This document shows positions 1 through 13,115 of a stretch of 64,000 nucleotides of DNA, piece by piece. Source of the stretch: Aquila chrysaetos chrysaetos (Eukaryota; Chordata; Aves; Accipitriformes; Accipitridae); contig NC_044024.1 in NCBI RefSeq assembly GCF_900496995.4, positions 310,001 through 374,000 on the forward strand, written 5' to 3'. Within the stretch, counting starts at the first letter, position 1, and each line of letters opens with the position of its first letter. A program made the position numbers and the translations under genes. The notes below the pieces were generated by a model. The model worked only from the letters and a program-made list of their open reading frames with translations. It did no database searches and was not told the origin of the DNA.

Positions 1-59
1 CAAACATGAAACTCTGATTAGATATAAAGAATATTTTTTTTCACTGTTAGGATAAGTCA

Positions 60-234
60 AACACAGACAAGGTTACCCAAAGAGGTTGTGGAATCTCCAT
101 CCTTGGAGGTATTCAAAGCTTGACTGAACAAGGCCCTCAGTAATCTGATCTAGTTGCATCTACTTTGGGGGGCAGACTGGACTAGACGACCTCCAGAAGT
201 CCCTAACAACCTAAATTATTCTATGGTTCTGTGA
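60..234 (+). mobile_element. CR1 LINE 3' fragment
   Basis: The text runs from a segment resembling the end of CR1 ORF2 (aggttgtggaatctccatcc, then cttggaggtattcaaa) into the CR1 3' untranslated region and ends with the characteristic octamer-like tail attctatggttctgtga. It is a severely 5'-truncated, inactive copy, as is usual for CR1. The precise 5' limit is uncertain by some tens of bases. The same ORF2 segment is present in the opposite-strand copy at 680-1060. Confidence 0.85.
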
Positions 235-679
235 CACTGTGCCAATATTTCACACTGAATCTACAGGATCAACTCCTAGGGTTTATCCAGAGATTTAGCT
301 TCTGTTTAGTATAGCATTTTCTGAGCCTCACCATTTGTCTTATTTCTCCCATTGGTACTAGATGACAATCTGGGCTTCTGTAGGATTTTTGCTCTTAAGT
401 GTGCGGCCATTTCAAACTTGCTGAGCTACAGACACAGAAGTCAGACTGGGGAATACAGATCTGGATATCTGCATTCCTCACAATTTGGGGATGCACAAAG
501 CAAGCATTTTGGTTCATGTTCATGCTTAGAAGTATGTAAATGTGACCTTGGAAATCTGCGAACATAGCTGTTACCAGTCCCTGTGCTTGCCATACTTGGT
601 ACAACAGGGGCAAAACAGTGAATGGAGTCAGCAATCTTTACTGCAACATGAATATTAAATACTAAGACTGCTCATACAA
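235..679. other. Spacer between two CR1 fragments
   Basis: About 445 bases separate the 3' ends of two CR1 copies that point towards each other. I see no gene, RNA or clear repeat in it. The short open frames here lack any recognisable domain. Confidence 0.5.
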
Positions 680-1060
680 TCATTGAATCATAGAATCATT
701 TAAGTTGGAAGAGACCTTCAAGATCATCAAGTCCAACCATCAACCATGCCCACTAAACCGTGTCCTGAAGTTCCTTGTCTATGCGCTTTTTTAATACCTC
801 CAGGGATGGTGACTCAACCACTTCCCCGGGCAGCCCATTCCAATACCTGACAACCCTTTCAGTAAAGAAATTTTTCCTAATATCCAAACTAAACCTGCCC
901 TGCCGCAACTTGAGGCCATTTCCTCTCATCCTATCTCCAGCCACCTGACAGAAGAGACCAGCATCCACCTCACTACAACCCTCCTTCAGGTAGTTGTAGA
1001 GAGCTATAAGGTCTCCCCTCAGCCTCCTTTTCTCCAGACTAAACAACCCCAGTTCCATAG
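680..1060 (-). mobile_element. CR1 LINE fragment with the C-terminal end of ORF2
   Basis: Read on the minus strand, this begins near 1060 with the typical CR1 text (tggagaaaaggaggctgagg and onwards) and ends near 680 in the repeated tail tcatagaatca/attgaatca. It keeps an open frame (1058 to 753) whose residues [16 protein letters not shown], then [20 protein letters not shown], then [20 protein letters not shown] match the C-terminal part of the CR1 ORF2 reverse-transcriptase polyprotein. Only the last 100 or so codons remain, so the copy is 5'-truncated and cannot move on its own. The intact frame suggests it is younger than the copy at 60-234. Confidence 0.92.
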
Positions 1061-2214
1061 AATCAACTAACAGAAGTCACCTGTAAGTACAGACATGTAG
1101 CTTTCGGCACATATTTCTCTTTCCTATACTGCCTGAGGATAGGTGGGAGCAGATGAGCTGGGCAAGGCCTGTGGGCCTCGGAATCTGTGGTCAACCTGGA
1201 AAACTGGACCCTGAGGAACACCCTCCGTCTTGTTGGAAGTGGATTAATTATGAGGAGCACAGCAAAGTTCAGATGGCTTACCCAGAACTGATTTTAACGT
1301 GAAATAAGAGAAATAAAAACTGGGAATAGTCCCCCATCTGGGATCTAGGACCATGAACTGCACAGGAGACAGCTGTACTGCACAGCACGGGTTACAAGCT
1401 GATGAGCTCATTTGAGCATTTGAGTGGTGTGTTGGAGCACCTGAGCTGTATGATAAATAACAACGACAAGTTGACTATGACTGCAGACCCCATATTTTCT
1501 ATGAGGAGCATATGTGAGTTTATGTGAGACACATGATGTGTGTATTTGTGACTTTATGCAGCATGTGTTTTTGGACGGGTGTGTTTACAGATGGTTTTGG
1601 CCCACTTAAAGTATCTTTGGCAAGAGGCAGTTCTGTGAATTGAACCAAGCCAAACACACCTCTGAGGTCATTGCTGCCATGAGATCACCACCTAGGCATA
1701 ATGTTCAGGACCTTTGAAGACTCCTTTTGTGTTTTTTTAACATTTTCCCTCCTATTTGAAGCTGATCCAGAGCAATTACAATCCACCAAGGGAACAAACA
1801 GAAACCCTTTGCAAACCAGAGCCATAACAGCTAGGCATGCAGATCACATGCAGGGGCTAAGACAAAATGTGTGTTGCTGTGGTCTGATTTTTCAGAAGGA
1901 CTCCAAACTCATGAAGTCAGTGTAAATATCAGATTACCATGATCCTCTGGAATTTTGAGTACAGCCTCCTACTATTTCTATGTTTTCACTCTCTGCAGAA
2001 TATTTATGAAAAACCTTGATTTTTTTTCTCTATTTTGGCTTCAAATGAGTTACTTTTATTTATCAATCTACGTGGCACATGCCAACAGCTGTTCAGGAAA
2101 CTGGCTTAGAGGGGGGTCCAATCTTAAACATCAGATGTTAGCACCCCAGCATGTTGGGGGTCAGCTGCATCCTGGTCTAAGCCATGTAGGCTGGGGCAGT
2201 CTCCAAACCAAGCC

Positions 2215-2234
2215 TTTTTTTTTTTTTTTTTTTT
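2215..2234. repeat. T20 homopolymer
   Basis: Uninterrupted run of 20 T, preceded by agcc and followed by aaacc. It could be the poly(A) trace of an old minus-strand retrocopy, but I recognise no source gene next to it. Confidence 0.9.
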
Positions 2235-5200
2235 AAACCAGAACAAACAAAGCCTTGAACTGCAAAGTGTCAAAGTCATAGGGAAGAGTGTGGCTGGAAG
2301 GCTACTGCAATGAAGGAGGGAGCTTTTGTTTTCCCTGTGGTAACACTGACACATGTGAATACATTTGGTATGAAGATGACTCATTGACTCAAAAATCAGG
2401 AGAAACATTTCTGGAGAGGTTGTTCCATAATGAACCTCAAACCACCAGCACTACAGTGTCTCTGAAGTCTCTCTGTCCGCTCAAAGAAGCTTTGAAAAGA
2501 TGAAATGTTTATTTGTTTGAAGGGATGGACAGCTCTTGCTGAACCTTGGCACCCTCCCCAGGCTGTAATACCACAAATTTTCTGCTTCACAAAAGGACAC
2601 TGGATATAGAGTGTTAACAGGGTAAAATAACGGTGTAGTCCATGGGATTGGAAAAGGCAGGCAGAGCATCCGGGATGGAGTGTTCTCTTTGGCAGCGTGG
2701 TGCAGGCGCTGCAACCATCTCTGTGCCACCCACAGACATTCTGCCTCACATCTCCTCTTTGCAATCCTCTCACACACACCCTGCTACCCATCCTTTTCAA
2801 GCAGCCCCTCTCTTTATAGCCATACACAGCCTCTTTCGTCCTGTTCCCACTCCCTTGCTCCCCGCCCCTCCCCACTCTCTCTCAAATACTTTCTTCTCCT
2901 CTGGTTTTCATGCAGACGCCTCCCCTCCATACCCTGTCTCGCACAACATCCCCTCTTGCCCGACACACAGACACCCTCCCTCTCCAGAGCATATGCAGAG
3001 CAGAGGCATTTCCTTTTATTGTCCATACAGCCCCTGCAACCCCACCCATCTCCCGTTTATTCACTGTAATAACACATTTGGAGTGGAAGTAGTCCTGCTG
3101 AGAGCAGCCACACAGACAACGCAGGAGAGCCAAGTCTTCACCCAAAATTGCTCCTACTTGTAGACTACTGCTTCCTGCCTGTGCATCCAGAGGAAGAGGC
3201 ATGCTCAGGCTTGGGAAATGTGGTGGAAAAATGTCCTTTACTGCTCAAGGACTGTGAAAATGTTTGCAAAGCCCCCCTCTTCTTTGCCAGAGCAAATCTG
3301 GCACAAGCAGCTTCAACAATGAGTTTTCCAGCACACGCTTTCCTGTGACATCCACCTTGTCTGCAAAAATGCAAGAGCATGGAGGGGAACAGAACAATAT
3401 GGGAGTGTCTTCATGGTTGGCACAGCACTTGATTGCCATGTTGAAGATGATGGCAAAAGGGCTGGAGAGGACCAGTGGTGAGAGAGACCATCTGAGACCA
3501 CCAGCTTATGTTACACAGGTCACAGGCAGAACAGCTTCAGTGCAGTCAAAGAAATAACACCAGCTTGTGTGAGCCAAGGAACTGACCTCAAAAAGCAAAT
3601 CTTATGGGGGGCTAGATGACAACAGCCCCCAAATAAGATCATAAGCAAGACACTGCCCATATACACCATCTCTTCCTTAGAAAAGCAAATTTGGAGGCAC
3701 ATAGTGTTCCTGTATTATGATAAGGTGCAGCCTACAGGACCATACTGGACTAGAAGAGATTTCCAACAGTGTCTCTGAGCTCTTTCCTCAGGACTCCCCC
3801 ATGAAGAGCTCCTGTGTCAGTCATCAGCTGGGAACACTTGGCTCTCCAACACTGTCCACTCATAAGCAGACAAACACAAACTGGGGACCACTATAACAGA
3901 GCTCCTCAGCCCTCTCACAGCAGATCCACATTTTCCCTTACTCCTCCTCATCCCCAATGGCCCCAGACCTTGCCACTGCAGTGCCAGCTCCATACAGAGC
4001 CCAAGTGAATGTGTTATAAAGCACTTAAGACCTAGCGGTCCTTGCTTTACCTTTAGTGTTGGTGTATTTTATTAGCAAGATGCACCTTGCCATTGAAGGA
4101 TTGGTGATGCTGTACAGGGTCCAAGGACCCACTGAAATCAATGCTTCATCATGTTAGGGGCTGTATACACAGTTAGTGAAACATAGTCCCTATCCCAAAT
4201 TGTTCAGACCGTAGCATGGTGAGACCAAGAGATGCCGTGGTAGCACAGTCACTGTGAGCTGGCTTACACAGCCACTTACAGACCTGATCTCAGAGTAAAG
4301 TATATATGCTTTTCTGCTGAGTTAAGTTGAGTTGGGATAAGATCCCCCACTGGGAGCACCATGCAAATCCTGTGTCAGGACCAATTCTTCTGGCGGTGAA
4401 GCCAGCTTATGCCAGTTTAACGAGACTGAAAATACAGGCAAAGGGTAGGATGGGAACCAAACCCCTCTGGCAGTCAGTGCCAGAGCTGGGAGTGTAACAG
4501 CCCTTGCTGCTAACTCCTCATCCAGGACCATAGCCACTCACCCAAGCTTGCTATAGAAATACAGAAGAAAAATAAATGCAGCAGGGCAGCTGCAGAATTT
4601 GAAGACACCACATGTCTATCTCACTAGCCTCTTCCCCTTCTCATTTGGCTTGATACATTTGGCAAGGGATTAACTGCCAGATGAGATAAAGAAAGATGCA
4701 CCCCCCACCCCTTCATCTTTCTTTCATTGTTTACAGCCCTTCCTGAACTTGGGGACAGCAGCAGCAGGAGCAAAAGGCACAGAATGAAACCAGCCCCAAT
4801 CCTTGATAATGCTGTGACTGCCTGAGAGTGATGAGGACAATAGACATGTGGCAAACTTGATGCTTGGAGATGGTTTTAATAGAGAAACTTGGCGTCAAGA
4901 TCACTTCTGGAACATTAACATCTCTTTGAGCTGCCCACAGCAATGAAAGATGAAAAGGGGCTGGTGGGTGGTGGGGAGCAGAAGAAGCAGGAGGAGTGGT
5001 CATGAACTTTGAGAGATGCTTGATGCTGTTTTCTGGAAATGCCTGACAACCCCAGTCCAGTTAGAACTGCTGACTTTCTTTGCCAGGGACTATCATTGCC
5101 AGAACTTCATTCAAAGTTTTATTAATTAGGAGCTTAATTACTTTTGGGTTACATGTTAAAAGAAACCCTGCTAGCAAGGACTTTTCCCACACACACAGAT

Positions 5201-8200
5201 GGAGGCCAACATTTGTCCAGCCAAAACCAATGAATCTAATGAAAATTTGATGAAAATTTTCAAGTACTCAGATGTAAGACCGCCCAGTGCCTAGACCTCA
5301 TTTCAACTTATGGCTTGCCAGACTTCGTCCACAACACTTTCCTTCCCGCTCCATTATTTGAGGCGTGAATAAATGTAGCTCTGAACAAAGAAAGTGTTAA
5401 GAAAAGTTGCTCTTGCAGCATTTCTGGCTGTAATAACTGCAGGAAAACTTCAAGAACTCACGGCAGAGCTTTTGACTCTCATGAGCTTTTTTGTCCAGTT
5501 CTTCACACTCACATCTTTCTGAAGGTCTGGAGTTGGCCATGGAGTGGGTCCATCTTCAGATAAAGCTCCCTCTGGCCCTGGGGTTCAACTCAGTCTTCAA
5601 AAGCCCTCTCTGGGGCTATTGGTTTGTCCCTTATCTAGGAGGACCTCTCAGCTTTGCTGAGAGCTGTTCCACTTTGAATAAATAATGAACTGCCTATTAA
5701 GGTGGGGGGTCCTGTATCCATTTTTTTATATCATCTTTAGTATTAACAATGTAACTACAAAAGGCCACAGGAACTCTCTTTTTAAGTGTGACGACATGCA
5801 AGTCCACTGGCCTTGGAGTCTGACTAGGTATAATTCCATTAAAATTAATTAAAAGCACCATTTCCAGGTTAATGAAAGCTTTCTGTTTTGTGTTGTAATG
5901 GAATTGTGTGCTTTTCATGCTCAAAATAAGCAAAGCTATCTCTTTACAGCCCCTCCCATCTCACATAAAGATATATTTAGGCTTTATTGTGAAGTGCTTT
6001 GCAATTCTTGGGTGAAAAGTTCAAAGTACCAAGTACCACATTGCTACTATTATCAGTTTGGTCCCCTAACAAGGATGTTGTGATGTGCATATTTGAGTGG
6101 GTAATCTTATCATAAGGATGAACTGGTCTCAATCTTTTCTTTTGGCATGTTCGACTCCAGACTTCCCTTCAACATCTGACATATGGGTTTTATTGTTCAA
6201 TTGACTTTCTTCTTTGTACAAACATCCTGACTGAAGCACATGCAAAGGGAGGAGGGGAGACATTCCTCTCCATATATGTTTGAGCTTCTCTGTCTTCTTG
6301 CTATGTGGTCTGAGGAACACATGGAGGTCCCTGCATATTTATAAGCTCTTTGTTTCACAGTTTCCAAGGCCAGATGGCACATTCTGATGTTTTACAGCAC
6401 TTTTACCTCTAGGCCCTGAACTTGTTACAAACTGGGATGAGATGTCCTCACCATAGGAGCGTGCAGCTAAGGAATGTCTTACTAGTTACAGCTTTGGTAA
6501 TAGAACAAGTAGCACCAGAAACAAAGGAAGAACTGATTCTGGCAAGGCACTTGCACTAGTCTGTCACAGAGTGCTTTTCTAGTCATCTGGCCATTAGATC
6601 TGGTAATATGCATCTCGCTTACAGTTATGGCAAAACTAATGGATTCGTTGGTTAAGGTCAAGTTCATTGGACTGCATATATGTTCACAGCTGCTTTCCAC
6701 TGGACATTGGACTTGGTCCTTTGTGCCCTTGTTAGCTAAACAAATTGTCAGGTGATCCCATCTGTTTTGGACATCACCTTTATTATTAATCTGTTTATTA
6801 CTAATTGGATTGTTATAATACCACAGTGTTAAATTTTACTTGAGCACAAAGCAAGAGATGGTCCCTCATAATCTCATGCAAGACAAAGAGGGGGACTAGA
6901 AGAGGCAGAGTTCATTCAGTTCATGGACAATCCTTTTCTTTTCTTATTCTTTCTGGAAAAATTGCTGCAAACTGCGTATGATCAAGAGCATGAGTTTGGC
7001 TGGAGTTTATGAAGTGGATTAGATTTCTGCTAATGTCAAGGAAGTAGGAAAAGGAATCCACTTGTCAGCACAAGGTCTTTGCCTAAGATTGTAAAGTATT
7101 GTTATCAGTACATTTTTTTTTAAGAAGACAATAAGATCCATGATCCACAGGGCAAGTTTCTCTTTCAGTCACAATCTGCTATGTTTTCTATTATGTCAAA
7201 TAAGGGATCAACTAGATTAATATACCCTTTTCTGAAATGTAAACAGCATTAAGATCTCCCTGTTCAACCCAGGTCCTCATGTTTTTAAAACCTGTAGAAA
7301 CTTCATTACCTTAAAATGACAAAACTCCAGAAAAGGCTGGCTGAAACTTTTCCAAAGCTTAAAAAAAAATTAACATATTTGGGTTTATAGTAAAAGCTTT
7401 GTTTTACTACAAAACAAAGCTAAGAATACATTTGAGGTCTCTAAGGAACAATGGACGAGATGCCTTTTACCACTCAAGAAAGACAAACTCTGTGGGATAT
7501 CTGTTAGGTGTCTCTGCATGAAATAGTTCCCCGCTGGTTTCTTTCATCTGGGTCTTATTGAAGTTTCCCTAGGAGTAAGACCCATGGAGAGAGAATATTC
7601 AATTTATAGTTTTTGGCCATGTTTTATGATGTGCTACAATTTCAGAGCATTTAATCTCTATGAGAAGCCTGATCTTCTTTACTGCCTAAGTGCTCCAAGA
7701 GTACATACTATATAGGCTATACTAGAGTACATTGCTGGCATGGTGGAACTGATGCATCTTTGCAAGTGTAATCGGTTCCACAGTTATTGCCAATGTGGCT
7801 TTGTCAGTCAGGGTCTGTATTCATGCTCATCACAGCTGGGTTGCCACAACAAGCCCAAGCATGAGAACTGGAAACCACTCAAACCCTAGTGGAAAGAGAG
7901 CATATGCAGACTTTAGCCACCTTTCTCCTAGCATCTAGTTCTTGTTGCTACCATGGGACACAGGTCTACATAAACTGATGTGGTACAGGAGTTGGGTGGG
8001 AAAGCCAGTGCTGACACTGGTGATCAGTTACCTAAGAAAAAGCTATATTATCGTCAAACCTGGACCAGGTGTGGACATAGATAAGCAAACCACTTTGAAA
8101 TGGCAAACAGCTAGTGAGCTTATTTACACAGAGAATGGCACTTTTGCATCTTCAAATTCAGGGACAGATAAAGATCATGAAGTTCTCTTCACCAAGCAGA

Positions 8201-11200
8201 TATAAAGGCGGCACTTTCTAGAGTCCTACTTGGCCTGTACCCGTGATACAGGTAGTGTGACATTTATTTGAAATGATCTGGATTATCATTCCAATTTTAC
8301 AAAGGGAATTTGTTGCTTGTCGTGTATTACTATATAAGCTCTGAAGATGCTAAGGCTCTTCCTGGCACTCATGCAGCAATTACAGTGGAAGGATATGTCA
8401 GGACATATCTTCTCATGTGTTGAAGACTGAAAATGTGAACTATGGAACAAATCTGACTGAGATTAATAATCGTGCTCATATCTACCACAGGGCTAAGATC
8501 TTGGGATATATTTTTTTTTCTTTTTGAGTTGTCTGTCCCCCGTGAAAGGGCACGGTGAGATTCAATGCTATTGGTTTAGAAGCTAAAGAAACAAAATTAA
8601 AGGAAGGCAGTGCTGCCAAAAATTAATAATTCAAAGTGTTCAAAGTCTAAATGTTTTGGCAAAAGCCTTTCTTACTACTCATTTGCTGTTCGAGCTGTTG
8701 AAAAAGTTGTCCTGGAAATGAACATGTTAGTATTAGCATCAATAACTGCTTAGTAGGCATCCTTCCTATCTCCCAATAGCTGGTGATTTTCTTCCAACTG
8801 GGAAAGTTCACACTGCTGGTGAATGATTCTCAGAATACAGCTGCAATGGTCCAGTGTACTCTTGGAGTGACACTATTGATGCTTTCTGCCTTTCATGTGG
8901 TCCAGATGTTTTGCGACATCAGACTGCTGCTAGTAATGATTGGGGTACTGCAGGAGTTTTTCCAGGAAGCATTTGAAGAGCTAGTGCCTAATGATTTGCA
9001 ACATGTGTGCTGCAATGCCTGTAACACCTCACATATATGATCACCTAAGGATGGTCTCTGAAGCTCAACTCCACTGTCAAATGCTTTCCAATGTCGGCTG
9101 GCCAGCTATATTCTGCCCTTGCATGTGCAGATTCATCACGTGGCCCTACTGACTGAGCCATCACTACCCAACACACGCATTACAAATTCATCAAGCCTGA
9201 ATTTCGATCAGTAACAACCACCATTGTGGAACATCAGGCAAGCAGTAATAAGGCTGCTGGTTTGCAAGCTATGTACAAGCCTGCAATAAATTTTCTAATC
9301 AAGTGTTGCCTGCAAGACAGAAAGAGACATATATGTCCCTCTGGGTCACTAAATGACTCTGGTGATTCCTTATTGCAAGGACTCTCCTGTACCTCCCAAG
9401 CCTTCCACGTGCTAAAAGCCCTGATCATTCCTTGCTCAACAGCCAACAATCTCATCCTCTTTTGGATAATTTCTGAGATGGCACTGAGATGGACAATTTC
9501 TGTTCTGCACCTGCAGAACAAAATGTGCAATCCCGTGAACAGTCAGGGAGGCTGCGGGAAGGGCACGGATGTGAGAGGTATGTGGTGTGGTGGCTGGTGG
9601 TGGTTGTTTCTGTTGTTCTTCTAGCTCAGAATTGGGCTGCGTTTCCTGATCCTCTTGCTCTAAGCAATCAGCAGTTTATTTCCAAGCTTTGTCATTGATT
9701 CCAGCTGGAAACCTGCTGGCATGGCGGCCCATGAAAAAGTAATTTCACAGCTGTCCAGCAGTCTCTTCCAGGAGAGAGAGGTAAGTGATGGCTGGGATAA
9801 AAAGCATCCTTTAGATCTCTTAACTCTATGAATTCAGCCAACTTACATTCTAGAGGGTTAATGAGTTGAGAAGGCTAAAATGATGTTTTTATGGGCATGT
9901 CAAATGGCTGGAATGTGACAATATTCTAGTGGAAAATAACACTGTTGAAGCAAAAAGCATAAGTGCAGCAAGTCAGAATGGAGTCAATCATTTGAATGGC
10001 ACTTGTGACGCAGGCCTTTGGTTCATCCCGATCACACAATACCTTTGCAAGTCCTAGGGCAGCAACATCAGTGCCTTCGGTGACAGCTTGTTGCTACAGA
10101 CTTCAGCCCCACAGTCCTTGCCTGGGAATTCAACCCAGTACAGAACAGCTCTTCCTCCCAGAGCTGAGCTGGGGTGTGCAGTCACTGCACACTTAACTGG
10201 TCTGTTCCTCCCAGCTCAACGCCTTTTACTGGTAGGTAAAAGGGGTCCTGAACAGGTTTTTTTACCCAGCTGCTGGAACAATTACTGAATTGGCACTGCA
10301 AAGACTTGCTAGGATCAAACCAGGAGGCCCTAGTACTCCTACACTGTGCATTTTTGGACAGTTTAAATCCTGAGATAGAATCGTATTTCTAAGAATTTCC
10401 AAGTTTTTTTGAGATGACAAGGAAGCAACATGAAAAAAGCATCAGGAAGGTTTAAAGACAGAGAGGGGAAATATTTTGGTCCTGTGCCGGTTCAATATGA
10501 TTAATGCATTCTTCTAGAACATCTTTCCAAGATCTCTTTTGCCACAGAAGTGGTGGAGATGAATTCTTGCATGAATAAATGCTAAGTAATTATCAAAGTA
10601 TTGCTTACTGTCAGTTTTAGGCACTACTTGTAATACCCAGGCCCTAAACTGTACTTTTCACCAAATATTCGAGAAGGAGGCAAGAATCGTTACCCATGCT
10701 TCACAGAGCAGGGTGCCTAAGGGTCAGGGAGCTGAAATGCTGGGGGGTGGTCGCCAAGGAAGCTGGGGGCACGCTGGCTCCCAGGGCAGCGCTGCTTTCC
10801 TTGGGCTGCAGGGAAGGCACCCCTGATGTGTGCTTATCTGTGGTCCTCAGCACACAGGCATACGCACATGCACGTGCACACTGCATGCTGCCCTGTCTGC
10901 AAGCAGCTACCTACTAGTGACTCAGGTGCCCAGTCCTCCCTGAAAGAGCTCATTTAACATCCAGGCAAGAGAGTACAGAGAAGGCATGGAAGTGAATACA
11001 CCGAAGCCAGGCTTTCAGCTTTCCACCCTTTAAAGGATGAAAACATAAGGGAAGGTGTCAGAAGTCAATTTGCTTTGGCAGAGAGAGGAGGGAAAAAAAG
11101 AAAAAAAACCTGTGGCCTGGCTGGGAGCCAGGGGATTTGTGCCGGCTACAGCCAAGATGACGCTGTGGACCAAGGAACAGAAAAACATTTGTGCATGGTC

Positions 11201-13024
11201 CCAGTGACCTGGCGCTCAGTGTGGCTGGGGAGGGTTGAAGGTGGTGCTGGCGTGGGGGCATGGTGGGAGAAGGACACACCAGCTTGTGGTGTCACCGGAG
11301 GTCCTAGCACATGTCCCACCATCCGGCTGCACAGGGAATTCCTTTCCTCTTGCTTCAGGATGTGTATGTGTGCGAGACTCTGTGTGTGTTGGGGGTGGAA
11401 TGGGGGGTGGAGGAGAAAAAAAAGACAACATTCAGCTAAATAACCTCGTTGGCATTAACCCTTACCTTCCTGGCTTTTTCTGCCCAGCTGGACAAAGGAG
11501 CTCTCTGAGAGATGGGCAAGGGAAAATCCCATTCCTCCATGCAGGGAAGCACACAGACCTCTTTGGATGGAAGTTCTTAGTAAGCCCTCAGTCCCACTTT
11601 CTTAGTTCGTGTCCACTCCTTGGTTTCACTCTGTTTATGAATTTCCACATTCTGGACAGTCCTGAAAAAGCCTGTACACCAAAACTCGCCATCCTGGCGG
11701 AGACTGTCAAAGTTTTAATCTAAACTAGAAGTTAAAGGTGCATCTGTCCAGGCTCCTTAATCAGTAAAATATGATCATGGTGTTGAGACTTCAGTCCATG
11801 CCAGCCCCTCCCCACCCCAAACCTGCAGCAAAAATTCCAGCTCTGCTCACTGCCATATCTGTCTTCAGCTGATTTTCTTTTGGTGGGGTGATGGAGACCA
11901 GAATAGAAAACAGGATAGATCTTATTTTAGAGGAGATGGAAATCCTGCTCTCATCTAACAAGCTGGAGAAGGCATCTCCTGACCTGTAGTTCTTGTTTTT
12001 GGGTCCTACATATGGAAATTGTTACTCTGAGTTATTACAAATAATTACTTAGTGACACTGGAATTCCTGGGCAGGGTATCACACCCATGTTAACACTCCT
12101 TCCGCCATGCTGCACTGAACTGGTTGTATTGAGGACATCACTCAGGCATGACCAGTCTCCTGTCGGAAGGTTTTGTCTGCTGTCTGCAGCCTGTGATTGC
12201 TGTTTTGAGGAAACGCGCTGTATGCAGGAGAATTAGTCACAGTGCTTTGAATTGGGTGGAGGAGTTTTGCAAAGCTGTCTAACCCTTAGAAGCATCACTG
12301 GGGACCGGATTGCCCAAAGTGTGATCAAAGTATTTCCCTCAACTGGCTCCTGCCTCGGACAGTCGCTTATTGGGGTAGTAAAAAACCCTTGTAGGAAAAT
12401 TATAGATGTTTAGAAACAGTCCTGATCTCCTTCCAACCACCTGCTAATTTGCCTGTGACCTCACTCACTGTGTAAAAAGCATGCAGGCGTTCCAAGATTT
12501 TAATCTTGCCCTCTAATACCATTGTCCTGCACGCTTCCAAAGGTGGAGCAGCTTTGAGAGCTCTCCAGGAAGCCAAAAATCCCCAGAAGATTTCTACAAA
12601 GATGCAGAAATGCCCACTTACAAATGATTGCCATCATCCCTCCTTGAACAGTGAGGCTTATTGCACTATTAGGAAATAAAAGTCCATCCCTGCACAAGTC
12701 TTGGGGCACAGTGAGGCACAGAGTATGCTTATCAGACAGGGAAGAGCATCAGGGCTAATCAGCAATGTAACTGAGTTTGGGGTAAGATGGTTGTGTTCAC
12801 ACCGTTCCTCATCGTGTTGGCATTTGGATAGAATGAGCAGCTTTTCTGCTTCCATATTCCCAAGGATTTTATGGGATCATTGTGGGACACTGTAGAGTTA
12901 ATAGACATTAGTTAGGAATAAAACAATCTCAGCAATGGATTTTTGTGGCTCCCATGACAAATTAACAAAAACAATAACATATTTGTTTCTGTTTTCTTAC
13001 TTTTTTGTACCAAGGCCAAATCAT

Positions 13025-13115
13025 TTCAGAAATGAAACAAAATCAAATGAAACCAAACCAAACCAAATTTCTTTTTCTTCTGATTTGTTTACAATTAAAA
13101 CCAAACAAAAAACCC
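13025..13115. repeat. Degenerate AAACC/AAATG-type A-rich simple repeat
   Basis: Imperfect pentamer and hexamer repeats, for example aaaccaaaccaaaccaaatt, on the plus strand. This is low-complexity sequence with no coding meaning. Confidence 0.7.

Noticed and set aside
2401-2445. CR1-like text (ctggagaggttgttcc)
   Set aside because: The match is only a dozen or so bases, with no CR1 sequence on either side.
2642-3163. 173-codon plus-strand frame
   Set aside because: Ser/Pro/His-rich translation of a CT-rich stretch. The overlapping frames are open as well and no domain is present.
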